Of a DNA stretch of 64,000 nt, positions 1 through 11,060 are shown piece by piece. The stretch is taken from assembly GCA_000827325.1 (NCBI GenBank), contig KN832877.1:1612001-1676000 (forward strand), in the 5' to 3' direction. Source of the stretch: Oidiodendron maius Zn (lineage: Eukaryota > Ascomycota > Leotiomycetes > Myxotrichaceae). Under the pieces are notes generated by a model. That model saw only the letters and a program-made list of their open reading frames with translations. It had not been told where the DNA came from and did not search any database. Within the stretch, counting starts at the first letter, position 1, and every line of letters starts with the position of its first letter. The position numbers and the translations under genes are program-made.

Positions 1-827
1 ATCAAGGGAGAGCTTATATCGATCCCAGAGTCAACAGGTGAGACAATCATGTCGTCTTTCTTCTGGACTTCAGTTGTAGGATAATAGCTAGTCTCTAAAA
101 TCGAAAGTGGTATCTGCGTATTCGTTTCGCAAGGATCGCTTGTATCAAACAAACTTAGATTTTGCTGTACTCCAGAAACATCACCACTGCCACAATTCCA
201 AAGGCCCAGATTATCAAGAGAGTTATGTGTTGTAAGCAGATCTCTTAGCATATCCACTTCATCTTTAACCTGCGCCAGCTCAAGTTTCAGACGCCTGTTT
301 GCCTTCACCAAGGTATTCTCACTTTCTCGAAGATAGCTCACTTGTTCAGCCTTCTTTTTCCGGCATTTGCTAGCTGCGACGCGGTTCCGTTCGAGGTATG
401 CCACTCGCTTTCCTTCCTTTTCAACGGGTGAAGATGAGTTATTTTGCTTCCACTGTCGCGTGCCGTTGCGCCTTGACCTCTTAGGACATGGTCTGTCAGA
501 AATCTTCGTGTTTGATTCAGTCGTGCCATCTGAAGCTATACTAGATGATGTGCAATAATCTGTGCTCCATGAACTTTCGGGCGCATTTTCTAAATGGGTG
601 AGGAATTGAGGTTTGTTGAGTCCATCATTGGTTGTACAAGACCCATTGCTGGCGTTGAACTGCTCTATCAACCATAGGTCGTTGCTATTCAAATTCTCAA
701 TATCGACAATATCATTTGTTGGGGCAGGAGAATTGCGTTCTAAGATATTTCGAGGATGCAGAGGCGCAAGTTGTGGGGAAGTTCCCTCTAGGCTGACGGT
801 AGGGAGTGAATCGAGGTTGAAATTCAT
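1..827 (-). CDS. bZIP transcription factor, ATF/CREB type (3' end outside window)
   Basis: Likely a nuclear DNA-binding regulator of the ATF/CREB bZIP class. The minus-strand frame opens at the ATG at 825-827 and stays open to the window edge, giving about 275 residues with no stop seen. A Ser/Thr/Asn-rich N-terminal half of about 140 residues leads into a basic region reading RNRVAASKCRKKKAEQ. It is followed by a leucine-zipper heptad series (Leu at YLRES, TLVKA, RRLKLEL, DMLRDLL). The N-x-x-A-A-x-K-C-R signature is the ATF/CREB subclass contact motif. Fungal relatives act in stress, sporulation and secondary-metabolism control, but the target here is unknown. No intron is needed in the visible part. 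The C-terminus is cut by the window. Confidence 0.85.
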   Translation of the reverse strand, partial: MNFNLDSLPTVSLEGTSPQLAPLHPRNILERNSPAPTNDIVDIENLNSNDLWLIEQFNASNGSCTTNDGLNKPQFLTHLENAPESSWSTDYCTSSSIASDGTTESNTKISDRPCPKRSRRNGTRQWKQNNSSSPVEKEGKRVAYLERNRVAASKCRKKKAEQVSYLRESENTLVKANRRLKLELAQVKDEVDMLRDLLTTHNSLDNLGLWNCGSGDVSGVQQNLSLFDTSDPCETNTQIPLSILETSYYPTTEVQKKDDMIVSPVDSGIDISSPL

Positions 828-2057
828 TCTCACGACCGTATAGTCGATTGCAAAATCGCAATTAAACGAGAACTGTCAGCAATTTGGTGTGCGGGAATAG
901 TGACCTAGCACAAGGAATTAAATGAGTTTGGCCGTTCACAAAAATGCCCACGGTGCTCCCCTGTGTAATATAGTGCGGGGCTATGATAACGGCTGCACTT
1001 AATCTGATGTGCATATTATGTCCAGCAGGAGCATATAAACTGCCGTGTCGGGGCTTTGATCTAGGCACTGCACTGCAGCGGACCATAATATCCAGGCAGG
1101 ATGGATGCATCGAGGTATGCAAATAAACAAGTGTGGCGTACCGGAGCTCCACAGGCATTTGCTTGGCGCAAGGGCTACGCCAGGAAATAGGTATAGCCGG
1201 AGATGTCCTCCGAGCAGCCTCTAAATGTTTAATTGGTTGGCACGAATCCAATGAGCGGAGTGACATTATGCTACCCTGTCCACATTAATTGCCCCCCTGT
1301 CTTACCACATATTTACATCTATGTGACATCATCTTGCATCCTATTTCAGCCCGTATCTCGATTGCATCGATGGTTTGTGCCACAGTACATGCAGAAGAGT
1401 AAACCAATGTACCATCCGCCTGTTTCTCGGAGAGAGCTCCGGGCCCAAAAGTGAAGGAGTACACTCGCGCCAGTATTAATTTTCTAGACCCAGTAAATGG
1501 AAAGTTGGAATATGCTGCCACTCCGTGTACATCCAAAACATCTGCTAGGACGGTGCCCTTGAGATATACTTCCAGCCACAGCGGGGGGCTCGTGGAGAAC
1601 CCCCAGAAAAGCCACAGATGTGGAGCGGACAAGAACATCTCTCTTACCATCGCCAGGTCGATTCTAATGCACCTCAACCTTACCTAGATCAGAAGAGAGC
1701 ATTCTGCTCGCCAGCTGCTCTAATTGATATTAATGCCTCGAGAAAATTCATAAAGACAGAGCAGCAACTTACATAATGAAACTAAGTCTACACTGACTAG
1801 TATGCAGTGTTGTGAGGCGTGAAGACTAACAACAGGCATGGAGATTGAGTGCAAACGAGGTGGAGAAATACCATCCGAGTTATCAATATACGGCTATTAA
1901 AAAAATGAGGCTGCGGTGGTTGCATAATCAGGCAGTTCTACATTTGAGGTAGATTACACCAGAAAGAAGAACAATTGCTGTTGAATATCAAAAAAGTAGA
2001 TTGCCCAACTATCACCAGAAAAGATCAGAGAGGATCAGGCATAAAATCCTCCAATAT
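828..2057. other. Intergenic, nothing recognised
   Basis: This is the upstream region of the bZIP gene and the downstream region of the HVA1 gene. A 130-codon open frame on the minus strand (1285-1677) has no recognised motif and no splice partners, so I do not call it. Confidence 0.5.
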
Positions 2058-2396
2058 TCAATCATGACCTTTCTTGTCTAAAATTTCCAGTGTTCCTGGA
2101 TTATGAGCAACATGATGGCCGTGTTGATCATCAAATAAAACCTTGGGAGATATATTCAGCACGGTCATATAAAGTACCTCATATTCTATACCTTTGGAGG
2201 GTGTTTGACTTTCTCCCTTTTAGCATCTGCTTCACTTAAAACCACCTTATTGACCTGGAAATACTGAGCCATCTCAAATCTTTTCAAAATGTGGAAAGCG
2301 CACCTCTCCTTCTCTCTTGCCACCGCGAATCTTGGTGAATACGGTATCGCCTTCTTCAATGGAAGTTCCACCTTTGTCTTCAACTCTACCCGTCAT
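2058..2396 (-). CDS. Hypervirulence-associated (HVA1) TUDOR-domain small protein
   Basis: Three-exon gene, about 79 residues: exons 2396-2304, 2254-2192 and 2141-2058, with phase-0 introns of 49 and 50 nt bounded by GT/AG. The joined protein has a first strand IEEGDTVFTKIRGGKREGE, a middle segment SEADAKREKVKHPPK, and a C-terminal DDQHGHHVAHNPGTLE. These are the hallmark segments of the fungal/bacterial HVA1 family, a single small TUDOR-like barrel. The family was named for a Cryptococcus mutant phenotype; the molecular role is unsettled and it is probably a small cytosolic protein. The start at MTGRV is the first ATG that gives the family N-terminus; the frame is also open upstream. No exon is longer than 31 codons. 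Confidence 0.85.
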
Positions 2397-3869
2397 ATTA
2401 AGGTCAGTTTTGGTAATTTTATTTACTCTTGGGGACACGGATCGGCAGAGTTCGAATTTTGGAATAAATGTAGCTACGGAGATCGTGTTACTTAAGATAT
2501 ATTCTGTTTGCGGGGAAAACGTCATGCGCTATCTCATTGTGTTAGTACTAGGCGATGTCTCAAATTCACCGGGGTGTCATTTTAACCAGTATTAGCTACT
2601 CTCATTTTGGTAAAATTTAGTGTCTAGAGTAATTGCCTAAGGTCCTTCTCTATCCCTTCACAGGCGAAGTCTAGGAAGGTTAGTACGACTTTTATCTCGT
2701 CTTTTCTAACGACCGACCGAGATACCTGAATTGCTTCTTGTCGGCTTTCTTCAAAGAGATCACTAAGGCTCTTGCCTGCGTAAATAATATCAGAATCCTT
2801 AACTGGGATAGGACGCCGCAACTGGCGGGAGGGATATTTGACTCCCATATCTATATTAGCCAGATAATGTGCCAGAATTATTTCTTTCTGTATAGTAGAA
2901 CATTTCATAATAATCGATATCTGCCTGTGCTCTTCCGAAATAATGTTTAGGACGTTCATGAGGGGCTAGATGCTTTGCATTATATGGCCTAAAAAGTCGT
3001 TTGTTGATGTCATCTGCTAGGCTAACTTTGGAAGAGAAAACAATTAATTTGGTACTGAGTGGTTTCGGTGTGCGGATCCCCAGTTGGCTCAGAGGGTTGG
3101 TGGCGTCCAACGCTGTTGGACTGGTGTGTCCATGTACTGTGCATGTCACGCCACAGCCGGTACAAACTCTCCGTTCCTGGGCCGAGGCACTACATATATT
3201 CTGTCCGTGTCAACCAGAATCGGATATAGCGCGGAGATGAGCAGCCCCACACATCCCATTTGGTAATTTACAAGCAGCTAGAATTACTCTACAAGAGCAA
3301 TCAATTCAAGTTTTGCAGAATCATTATGTAAGCCCGGAGGTGTCTCCGGCAGAGGGATAGCAGCAATATCCGAGCTCACAGCTCACAGCTTTGCAGATAG
3401 AGCATCAGTCATCCTCTGATTCTTAATTTCGATCGGAAGAGAAAATCTCAAATTTTACGGGGTAGAATCCATTTAAGTATTTCATTGCGACTTTGCTCCC
3501 GCTTGGCCCTTGACATTATTTATTGCTGACACAATAAATGAAACATTCGCAGAGGGGTATATGGTCTAGTCCTGATGTACCCGAAACTTATCTCTGTTGC
3601 GGCATTGCCGAGACTTACGCTCTTTATACAGTAAATAACCCCATTCCCTTTAGTTGCTCTCTAGCTGTTTATCTAATCGATTTCAAAATTCACGGGCAGT
3701 GTAGTCTTTTGATAGGGCTTGTAGAATACGTCAACACTAAACATAAGCTACTTGGATATATGATATAACGATGGTAGATGATCCCACAGGCCAACCGTCA
3801 CTTCGCAAGTGTGCAGTAGCTTTGGGTGCAATTCTGCTACGGTAGATTAAACTTTGGTAAATTCCTGGC
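2397..3869. other. Intergenic, no confident gene
   Basis: A minus-strand frame at 2624-2959 (about 110 residues, Glu/Lys-rich, with a helical look around EGIEKDLRQLL) and an overlapping frame at 2856-3149 might be an exon remnant. No family is recognised. The remainder holds no feature I can support. Confidence 0.35.
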
Positions 3870-4736
3870 TTATCGGAAGGTTTTGTTCCCTCCAATAGTC
3901 GCTGATCCGTCGAGATTCGAGTCCACACGAGGGTCTAGCTTGTTTGCTAGATCCGAATTATGTGGACCTGCAGTATTCTGCGCCGTTCCTGACCCGGGAG
4001 TAGCGTGGGATCCTGGCGCACCAAAGATGCCCCCCTTTCCAGCATTGTGTCTATTACCACGGCCATCAAGATCCGAGTCTACACGCGGATCAAGTTTGTT
4101 GGCAAGGTTAGACTAATATAAGTTGTTAGCTATGCTTGAATCAATGCCAAATGCTGTATATAAACAATCCGCAGGGAGCTCAGGGAGACAGAAGGGTGTT
4201 ACGTACATCGTGTGGGCCGGCATTCGTAGAATTCGAGATACCTCCCCCAATTCCAGCGCCAGCTCTATTATTTGCTCGAGTACTCCTGGTGTTTACATTA
4301 CTATCGACAGCAGGATCTAGCTTGTTGGCAATGTTAGACTAGTTACAAGCAGTTAGCTATGTTTGGATCAATAAACAATTTGCAGAGAACTTAGGAGGAT
4401 GGAAAGGTTTTACATACCGTATGTGGGCCGGCATTTGTAGTATTTGTAGCTCTATTATGTGCTCTAGTACTCCTTGCGTTTATGTCACTATCGACGGTAG
4501 GATCCAGCTTGTTTGCTAAATTTGACTGAAGAGAAGTTACTGGCCATTCTTCTATTCGGGGCATTTCCAGTGTTCAGAGGGGCTGAAGTGCTTACGCTAT
4601 GCGGACCGGCATTTGTCGAACCAGTATGTGCGGTTCCGGTGCCGGTAGAACCAACCCTAAAATCTAAAGCATTCCCTAGTCGAGATGTGTGAGCGCCAGC
4701 AAGGCCCTCGTTGGTAACTCTTCCCTCGGTATACAT
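3870..4736 (-). CDS. Hydrophilic repeat protein, one repeat unit per exon
   Basis: Predicted 207-residue protein in four exons: 4736-4596, 4525-4418, 4338-4207 and 4112-3870. All introns are phase 0 (70, 79 and 94 nt). After a Gly/Thr-rich leader, the protein consists of repeats that start SN(L/I)ANKLDPxVDS and end with NAGPH. Units lie in exon 2, exon 3 and twice in exon 4. It has no membrane segment and no signal peptide, and is Asn/Gly/Asp-rich and probably disordered. Similar SNLANKxDPRVDSD repeats occur in fungal stress- or spore-associated hydrophilic proteins, some annotated as cell surface proteins; function is unproven. Introns 2 and 3 also resemble each other, so the unit plus its intron was duplicated in tandem. 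Confidence 0.8.
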
Positions 4737-5977
4737 TGTGAGAGATTCAACATTTGAGATGGTGAAGTTTTAAGATAATGGAGTCTTGTTGTGGTTACAG
4801 AATAATATGATACCAGTTTCCGAAATAGTATATGCCATAAATGCTAGCCTCCATTTATATATTTAACTCACATTTAATCTCTACACATATGACGGCATAT
4901 ATTGCCACAGATTCTCTTCATATGTTCTAATTAGGACGCCAAGCCTAGAAGGTTGACTCCTTTCGGAGGTTTAATTCCCTTGCTACGAAGCTGACGTCAT
5001 GTCGTCTCGGCACACGACAGAAAGCTCCAATACAATGCCAATCGAATATAGTAACTTCTTGTATGGCGGGGAACATCCTTTTACAATAAGTTTCGGACAG
5101 TTTGCTCCATCTGTACTTGCGGCGATCAGTAAGTCTCATGAAACCTTCCGGAAATACATAACCATGCTGCATGGACTTATTGCAGTCTATATGTAGACAT
5201 TCAATGTGATAGATACTAACCCTAGTAGAGTCTAGAGATTATGCTTTCTAATTATCTGATGGCTATGATTACGAGGGCAAGTTGCGAGAGTTGTTGAGAG
5301 CTTGCGCATTATTCTGGAGCCATTCTCAAAGCATCTGGCATCTACCGAAATGAGCTAATTGGGTGAAATGTGTTTCATATATTGTTTCATGAAATTTCAT
5401 ACAATAGAGGACAGATCATTGACGAGAGATGCAGATTTGAATATAGATTCGCTCATATTCGAGGTTCCAGCGATGTTGAGAGATCCTACCATCTTGAAAA
5501 TTTACCACGACTTATCTCCCTATGCTGCGGAGTTTGTCTGTTACTAGTCTCCCTTCCGCCGGATGCTAGTGTTTCAATAAAAGACGACGTAACTAGATAA
5601 GGTAGCAAGCTGGGTGCTGTTTACCGTGGAGGCACTCTAAGGTATGGGATGTCCCTGCATTGGTTTGCGTAACCGAGCAGGCTCACGAAAGGAAGAAAGT
5701 CCAATTGGTTACAGAAGCTCTCCGCAGTTTACGTCATATTTCACGTCCAAGAAAATCACACTCTATTGGGAATGTTTGATACGTAGATACACCTATTAAC
5801 AACGTCAGGATCAGGTGATGTCTAAAACAAGTAATGTCCTTACCACATATTGGTCCTACGTATACATTCCAGTCATTGTAGCTTACGATATTTCGGCTCC
5901 TTTTCTTTTCAAAACTTCGCATATTTCCCTGAACCCAATATCGGCCACCGATATTATCAAGATTCATTTCAGACAAC
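4737..5977. other. Intergenic between repeat protein and catalase
   Basis: Only short unrelated frames are present, the longest about 90 codons, with no recognised motif. It holds the promoter of the catalase at its right end. Confidence 0.5.
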
Positions 5978-8255
5978 ATGGTGTCCAATAAAAAGATTCA
6001 TCAACTCGAGCAGGAATATCGTATTCCGGACAATTCATCATTGCTCACTACTGACTTCGGGGTCAGGAACCCCAACCATGACATCTCTCTCTCCGCCACT
6101 GTCGGTGATAGGAAAGGTCCCTTGTTAATGGAAGACAACTTGGGCCGAGAAAAGGCAAGTGCCATGGCAACTGAATATTACTGGTCGCTAAATAGAAGCA
6201 GATCATGAAATTTGACCATGAGCGTATTCCAGAGCGAGTAGTTCATGCACGCGGAACTGGAGCTTTTGGTATCTTTAAACTTTATGAGAGTGCAGAAGAT
6301 GTAACCACCGCTGGCGTCTTGACGGACACGTCACGAACTACGCCCGTCTTCGTTCGATTCTCGACTGTCTTAGGGTCTCGAGGAAGTGCCGATACAGTCA
6401 GAGACGTCAGAGGCTTCGCGGTCAAGTTCTATACTGATGAAGGGAACTGGGATATCGTTGGAAATGATATCCCTGTCTTTTTTATCCAAGACGCGATAAA
6501 GTTTCCCGATGTCATCCATGCAGGAAGTAAGAATCACGATTAGAAGATCTCTGGTTGAGGGCACTAACGATATCAGAGCCTGAACCCGATACTGAAGTCC
6601 CACAAGGCCAGAGCGCCCATAACAACTTCTGGGATTTCCAATACCTGCACTCCGAAGCCACGCACATGTTTATGTGGGCTATGAGTGATCGTGGCATACC
6701 TCGGTCCTTCCGGATGATGCAAGGGTTTGGCGTTAACACTTTCACCTTGACCAATTCCCACGGGGAGCGTTCGTTTGTAAAGTTCCACTTTACTCCTACA
6801 CTTGGTGTGCATTCGCTGGTCTGGGATGAGGCATTGAAGATTAGTGGCCAAGATCCCGACTTCCACCGAAAAGATCTCTACACTGCAATTGATAAAGGCA
6901 AATTCCCTACTTGGAAATTCGGCATCCAAATTTGTCCCGAGAGTCGTCAAGATGAATTTGACTTCGATATTCTTGACGCTACTAAGGTCTGGCCTGAGGA
7001 TTTAATCCCAATCAGATATATTGGAGAGCTTGAGCTCAATAGGAACGTTGACGAATTCTTTCCTCAGACGGAGCAAGCTGCATTCTGCACAGCCCATGTT
7101 GTTCCGGGTATCGGGTTTTCCGACGATCCTCTTCTTCAAGGCCGTAATTTCTCCTATTTTGATACACAACTCTCACGTCTAGGAGTAAACTGGCAAGAGA
7201 TACCTATCAATCGCCCTGTCTGCCCGGTTTTAAATCACCACAGGGACGGACAGAAACGACATGCCATTACCAAGGGGAAGTTTAACTACTTCCCCAATCG
7301 AGGATCCATCATTCGGGCGGCTAAGCCTTCGGAGGGTGCATATTTTGAATATCCGGAGAAGATTGTGGCCATGAAGCAACGTTTGCACTCGACCAAGTTT
7401 GCAGAACATTTTAATCAGGCTCAACTCTTTTATAACTCGCTCTCTGATATTGAGAAATCTCACGTCACGGCCGCCCTCAGTTTCGAGCTCGATCACTGCG
7501 ACGACCCTGTTGTCTATAACAACATGGTCACCCGTCTGAGCGACATTGATATCGGTCTTGCCGCGGCCGTTGCCGAGAAAGTTGGGGCTCCCCCGCCAAC
7601 CAAAGCTGGACGGGCCAACCAAGGCAACAAAATCAAGGGAATTTCTCAGTTTGAATTTACACCCGAGGCTCAAGGTCTTCCCGCAACTATCTCCACTCGC
7701 ACTGTCGCCATCATCATCTCCGATGGCTTCAATCGTCTAGAATATGAGACCATGAAAGCTGTCCTAGCGGCTGCGGGAGCATTCCCAGCTACCATTGGAC
7801 CCAGACGCCAGGCGGTAGTACCCGCAGGGGGCGGCACAGGTATAGTACCTGATCATCACTTTGAGGGCATGCGCAGCACGTTGTTCGACTCACTATATAT
7901 CCCCGGAGGAGAGCATGTAGAAACTCTCATAAAGCAAGGCCGGGTTATCCATTGGGTCCGTGAAGCATTCGGCCACTGCAAGCCCATTGGAGCCACCGGA
8001 GAGGGTGTTAAGCTCATCCAAACCGCGTGTAACGTTGATGGTATGAAGTTCTCTAGTGAGAAAGATGGTGATGTTGTCGAGTCTTATGGTGTAGTCACAG
8101 CAGGACGAGTGGGAAAGCGACCTGAGAGTCTGAAAGAGGGATGGCAAATACTGAAAGACGCTAAGAACTTTGTGGATACGTATGCGTACAGTATCTCGCA
8201 GCATCGCAACTTCAAGCGAGAGATTGAAGGTTTGACAGCCATGGTAGCATACTGA
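5978..8255 (+). CDS. Large-subunit catalase with C-terminal DJ-1/PfpI-like domain
   Basis: Haem catalase (2 H2O2 to O2 and water) of the long HPII/KatE clade, 726 residues. Exons are 5978-6154, 6202-6526 and 6577-8255. The catalytic His74 lies in [13 protein letters not shown], Asn147 in VGNDIPVFF, and the haem-ligand Tyr361 in [14 protein letters not shown]. The His-Asn and His-Tyr spacings (73 and 287) equal those of E. coli HPII. Residues from about 560 on ([11 protein letters not shown]..., [19 protein letters not shown]) form the flavodoxin/PfpI-like domain typical of this clade. There is no signal peptide, so it is likely intracellular, as in spore-type fungal CatA enzymes. Intron 1 is GC-AG (AG|GCAAGT, 47 nt); the frame supports no GT alternative. 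Intron 2 is an ordinary 50-nt GT-AG. Confidence 0.95.
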
Positions 8256-8699
8256 CTGTTTCTGTTTACATATTTATCATCTCGTTTCTGCCTTATAAAA
8301 GTTATATTTAACAATCATGGCCCACCATCATTGAAATAAAGTTCCATGCCTTTAGTTTTTAATGGCCGAGCTCTATCTATCCACTTCAAGATCTTTTAGT
8401 GACTCTTATAATTCACTATTATGAAGTCTGATTTATCTCCAGTCGCCGCTAAGCAGACCTTCTCACCCAGTTTACGGCTGTTATGCGGGTCGCTAAATCT
8501 CCTGCCTTGTGTGCTCCTTGTACATATATGCACAAATTTTATATACACAAGTCTACAAAACCGCTTGAGGCGCAGTATACACGAGGATACTGGCCATCAC
8601 ACTATTCGCCGAGTGAATAAGATGAATAGGATCTTAAGTCTCATATGCTCGGTGCAGCCGTTATAACAATAGATAGTCATCTCTGCTATACGCTAGTAT
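8256..8699. other. Catalase 3' flank, nothing recognised
   Basis: Short stretch with one unremarkable 81-codon frame and no repeat, RNA gene or motif that I recognise. Confidence 0.5.
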
Positions 8700-8995
8700 T
8701 GTGACGGCCCAGCCAGGCCAGGGCGGTGTGGTTCTGCCGGGCTGGTTGTGGCCAGGATCCAGGCGTGGTGGTTGAGGAGGATTCGTGACGGATTAGGACT
8801 AGCGGACCGGAGTGGGCGCTAGCGATTTGCTACGTCCCTTCAGCACTAGGCTTAATCCAGGCCGAGCTGTATTTATATAGTTGAGCGGGCTGTACAGAGA
8901 GCCTTTCTCTCCTTAGTTTAATTGTCTTCATCAATACAGCACCTTTACTAGCCACTGCCTCCCTTTATAAAGCTTATAGTAGCCAGGCTGTCACA
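8700..8995 (+). mobile_element. Possible solo LTR
   Basis: A 296-bp segment begins TGTGAC and ends GTCACA, the TG...CA inverted ends usual for LTRs. It has an internal TATA-like stretch near 8868-8881. No internal region or partner LTR is present in the window, so it would be a solo LTR. The flanking 5-mers (agtat and atatg) are not an identical target duplication, which lowers confidence. Orientation is inferred from the TATA-like motif. It abuts the transposase fragment directly. Confidence 0.45.
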
Positions 8996-10284
8996 ATATG
9001 TGCTGATGGTAGAGCCCCACTACCTCTAGCGGTCATTCTACCTGGGAAGGTCTTTATGGAGAGCTGGATACATGACAACCTAGAAGGAGCTGAGATTATG
9101 ATGCTCTCTGATACTGGCTACACAAATGATAAGCTGGCAGTGTGGTGGCTAGAGCATTTCATCAAAAACACCGACTCTGGCCCTGACAAGCCCTAGAAGC
9201 TCTTCCTTCTAGATAGGCATACCTCCCATGAATGCCCTCAATTTGTGCTCAAAGCTGAGGAGAATAATATAGCCCTTTTTCAGTTTCCTTCTCACCTCAC
9301 TCACATTCTACAGGCTCTAGATGTGAGAGTATTTCGACCTTGGAAGCACTTCCACAAGCAGGCTGTTCTGAATACACTCCGAAGCCTAGATCTAGAGTAC
9401 AATTTCTGCTCTCTATTCAGAGACCTAGCAGATATTCGACTACAGACCTTCAAGAATTACACAATTAATAACGCCTTCCAGGAGTCTAGGACATGGCCAG
9501 TGAGCGCTAAGGTGACAGTGAAAGCTATGAAACGTCTATTAATCAACAGTTAAAAGCTAAGACTAAGTGCGACCTTCTAGCACTCCCACACACACCAAAG
9601 ACCTGTTTCCAGAGCCAGGCATCCCTAGATGAGTGGATAAATCGAGTCCCTGCCCTTGTCAGCTCACCCTCAGCCAGGAGGTTCGAATCTATGGCTAGAG
9701 GGACCAAAATCGTACTAGCACGTGTTGATATCCAGTGTATAGAGCACAAACTCCTTCATGAACGTGTTAGTCAACAGGCAAAGCAAAGGCTACGATCACG
9801 GAAGAGGATCAGTTCAGGAGGCGTCCTTCTAGCCTCTGAGGCTCGACACAAGATTGAGGAAAAAGAGAGGAAAGAGAGAGAGGATAGGGCAAAGAGGGCA
9901 ACTAAGGCAATACAAGTGGATCGTAATAAGAAGAAGGCAGCGCTCTATGCTAGAGGAGTACTAGCTAGGAGGCAGGAAAGGGAAAGAAGAGACAAAATCA
10001 AGGCTCTAAAGGCTACAGGCCAGCCAGTTCCTCTTGAATTGACAGTGCCGATCAGGGATCCTGAAAAGAATCCTACTTCTGAGGACCTAGAGTCTCTTGA
10101 ACCACATCCTTCAGTCGCTCAACTAGCTACAGAGCTGTACACAGAAGAGATTACGATCCCTCAGATTGATCCTGAACTACTAGCTGAGTCTCAGCCAGTC
10201 AATTATCTACCTGGAAGCCCTGGGGAGGAGGGTAGGAGTCCTAGAGAGGGTAGGAGTCCTGGGGAAGGTAATATTAATGGGTAG
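8996..10284 (+). mobile_element. pogo/Fot1-like DNA transposon, truncated and degenerate transposase
   Basis: Remnant of a Tc1/mariner-superfamily pogo/Fot1 transposase. The frame from 8997 shows the DDE core from just after the first catalytic Asp: CADGRAPLPLAVILPGK, LLDRHTSHE (second Asp) and FPSHLTHILQALDVRVF (third Asp). The C-terminal part, in another frame to 10284, has SARRFESMARGTK and a basic, charged coiled region (KIEEKERKEREDRAKR). One in-frame stop lies near 9195 and the frame changes near 9550. The N-terminal DNA-binding domains and the first Asp are missing; the left edge is the LTR-like segment. The tail carries a short GRSP(G/R)EG repeat. Inactive; the right terminal inverted repeat was not identified. 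Confidence 0.85.
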
Positions 10285-11060
10285 GAGGAAGAGGATGACG
10301 ATTAGGCAGCTGATTATATATCTTTTACTATGTAGTCAAGTTTTTATAAGCTGTGTACTGATGTGATACTTTATTTTGTACTGTAATAAGTCGTGGGTTA
10401 AGGCCGACTCTCCCCTAGAGAGTTTTAAGGAAAACCGACTAGTAGTAGTAAAAAGCCGGAAAATAAATATTCCTCGTTTTAGTAGCGACTCGCCGTCGGG
10501 TCGGCGCTTCAATAACCGCCGACTAGTACACTATTTTCACTCATGCGGCACACTTCATCCCTTCTATCCTAAATCTCACCACCGACCGGTTCATTCCACT
10601 TCTGAAGACGGTTTCGCTAGCCGCTGACTGTGTTACAGGCCTTGCTTTTCAGCGATACATTGGCTATGATGCATCTTCGCTTCACCATCGTGCAGTTCAC
10701 GCCGCCAAGTGCATCCTATAAGCAAGTATATTATTTCAAAATCGCGAAATCAAATAAAGTAAGTTCACATCACATTTACTAATAAGTGACCTGCCCAGAG
10801 CTCCACCTCGAGTATAAATCCAGAGCTGCTTTTCCCCTCCTCGAAACCCGGAGGCCAGAAGTGCTTTCCTTCTTTCCTGCTTCGCAAAGCCTGAACACGA
10901 ATCCGCCTTTCGGACTCGCCACCCCTGCACATAGCCCTTACCCGGCCTCATCCTAACAAGTCTCTCCTGTTGGTGTAGTCGAGAATATTTATACCAAGTG
11001 TATGAGTTATGTTTACCTGATACCCAAAACTTTATAACTCATGGTACTCTCCTTCCAATC
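10285..11060. other. Transposon 3' flank and intergenic
   Basis: Contains possible non-coding tail of the pogo-like element up to about 10380. After that there is unrecognised sequence with several GCCGAC/GCCGG motifs around 10400-10530. No coding region is supported. Confidence 0.4.

Noticed and set aside
1285-1677. 130-codon minus-strand frame upstream of the bZIP gene
   Set aside because: No recognisable motif, no splice partners, and overlapping frames of similar length on the other strand.
2624-3149. Overlapping minus-strand frames of about 100 codons
   Set aside because: The two frames overlap each other and neither matches a family. Kept only as a note in the intergenic entry.
3826-4342. 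Plus-strand frames inside the repeat-protein gene
   Set aside because: They are antisense reading of the SNLANKLDP repeats; the minus-strand spliced model explains the sequence fully.
8690-9000. Target-site duplication of the LTR-like segment
   Set aside because: The flanking 5-mers agtat and atatg are not identical; not claimed.
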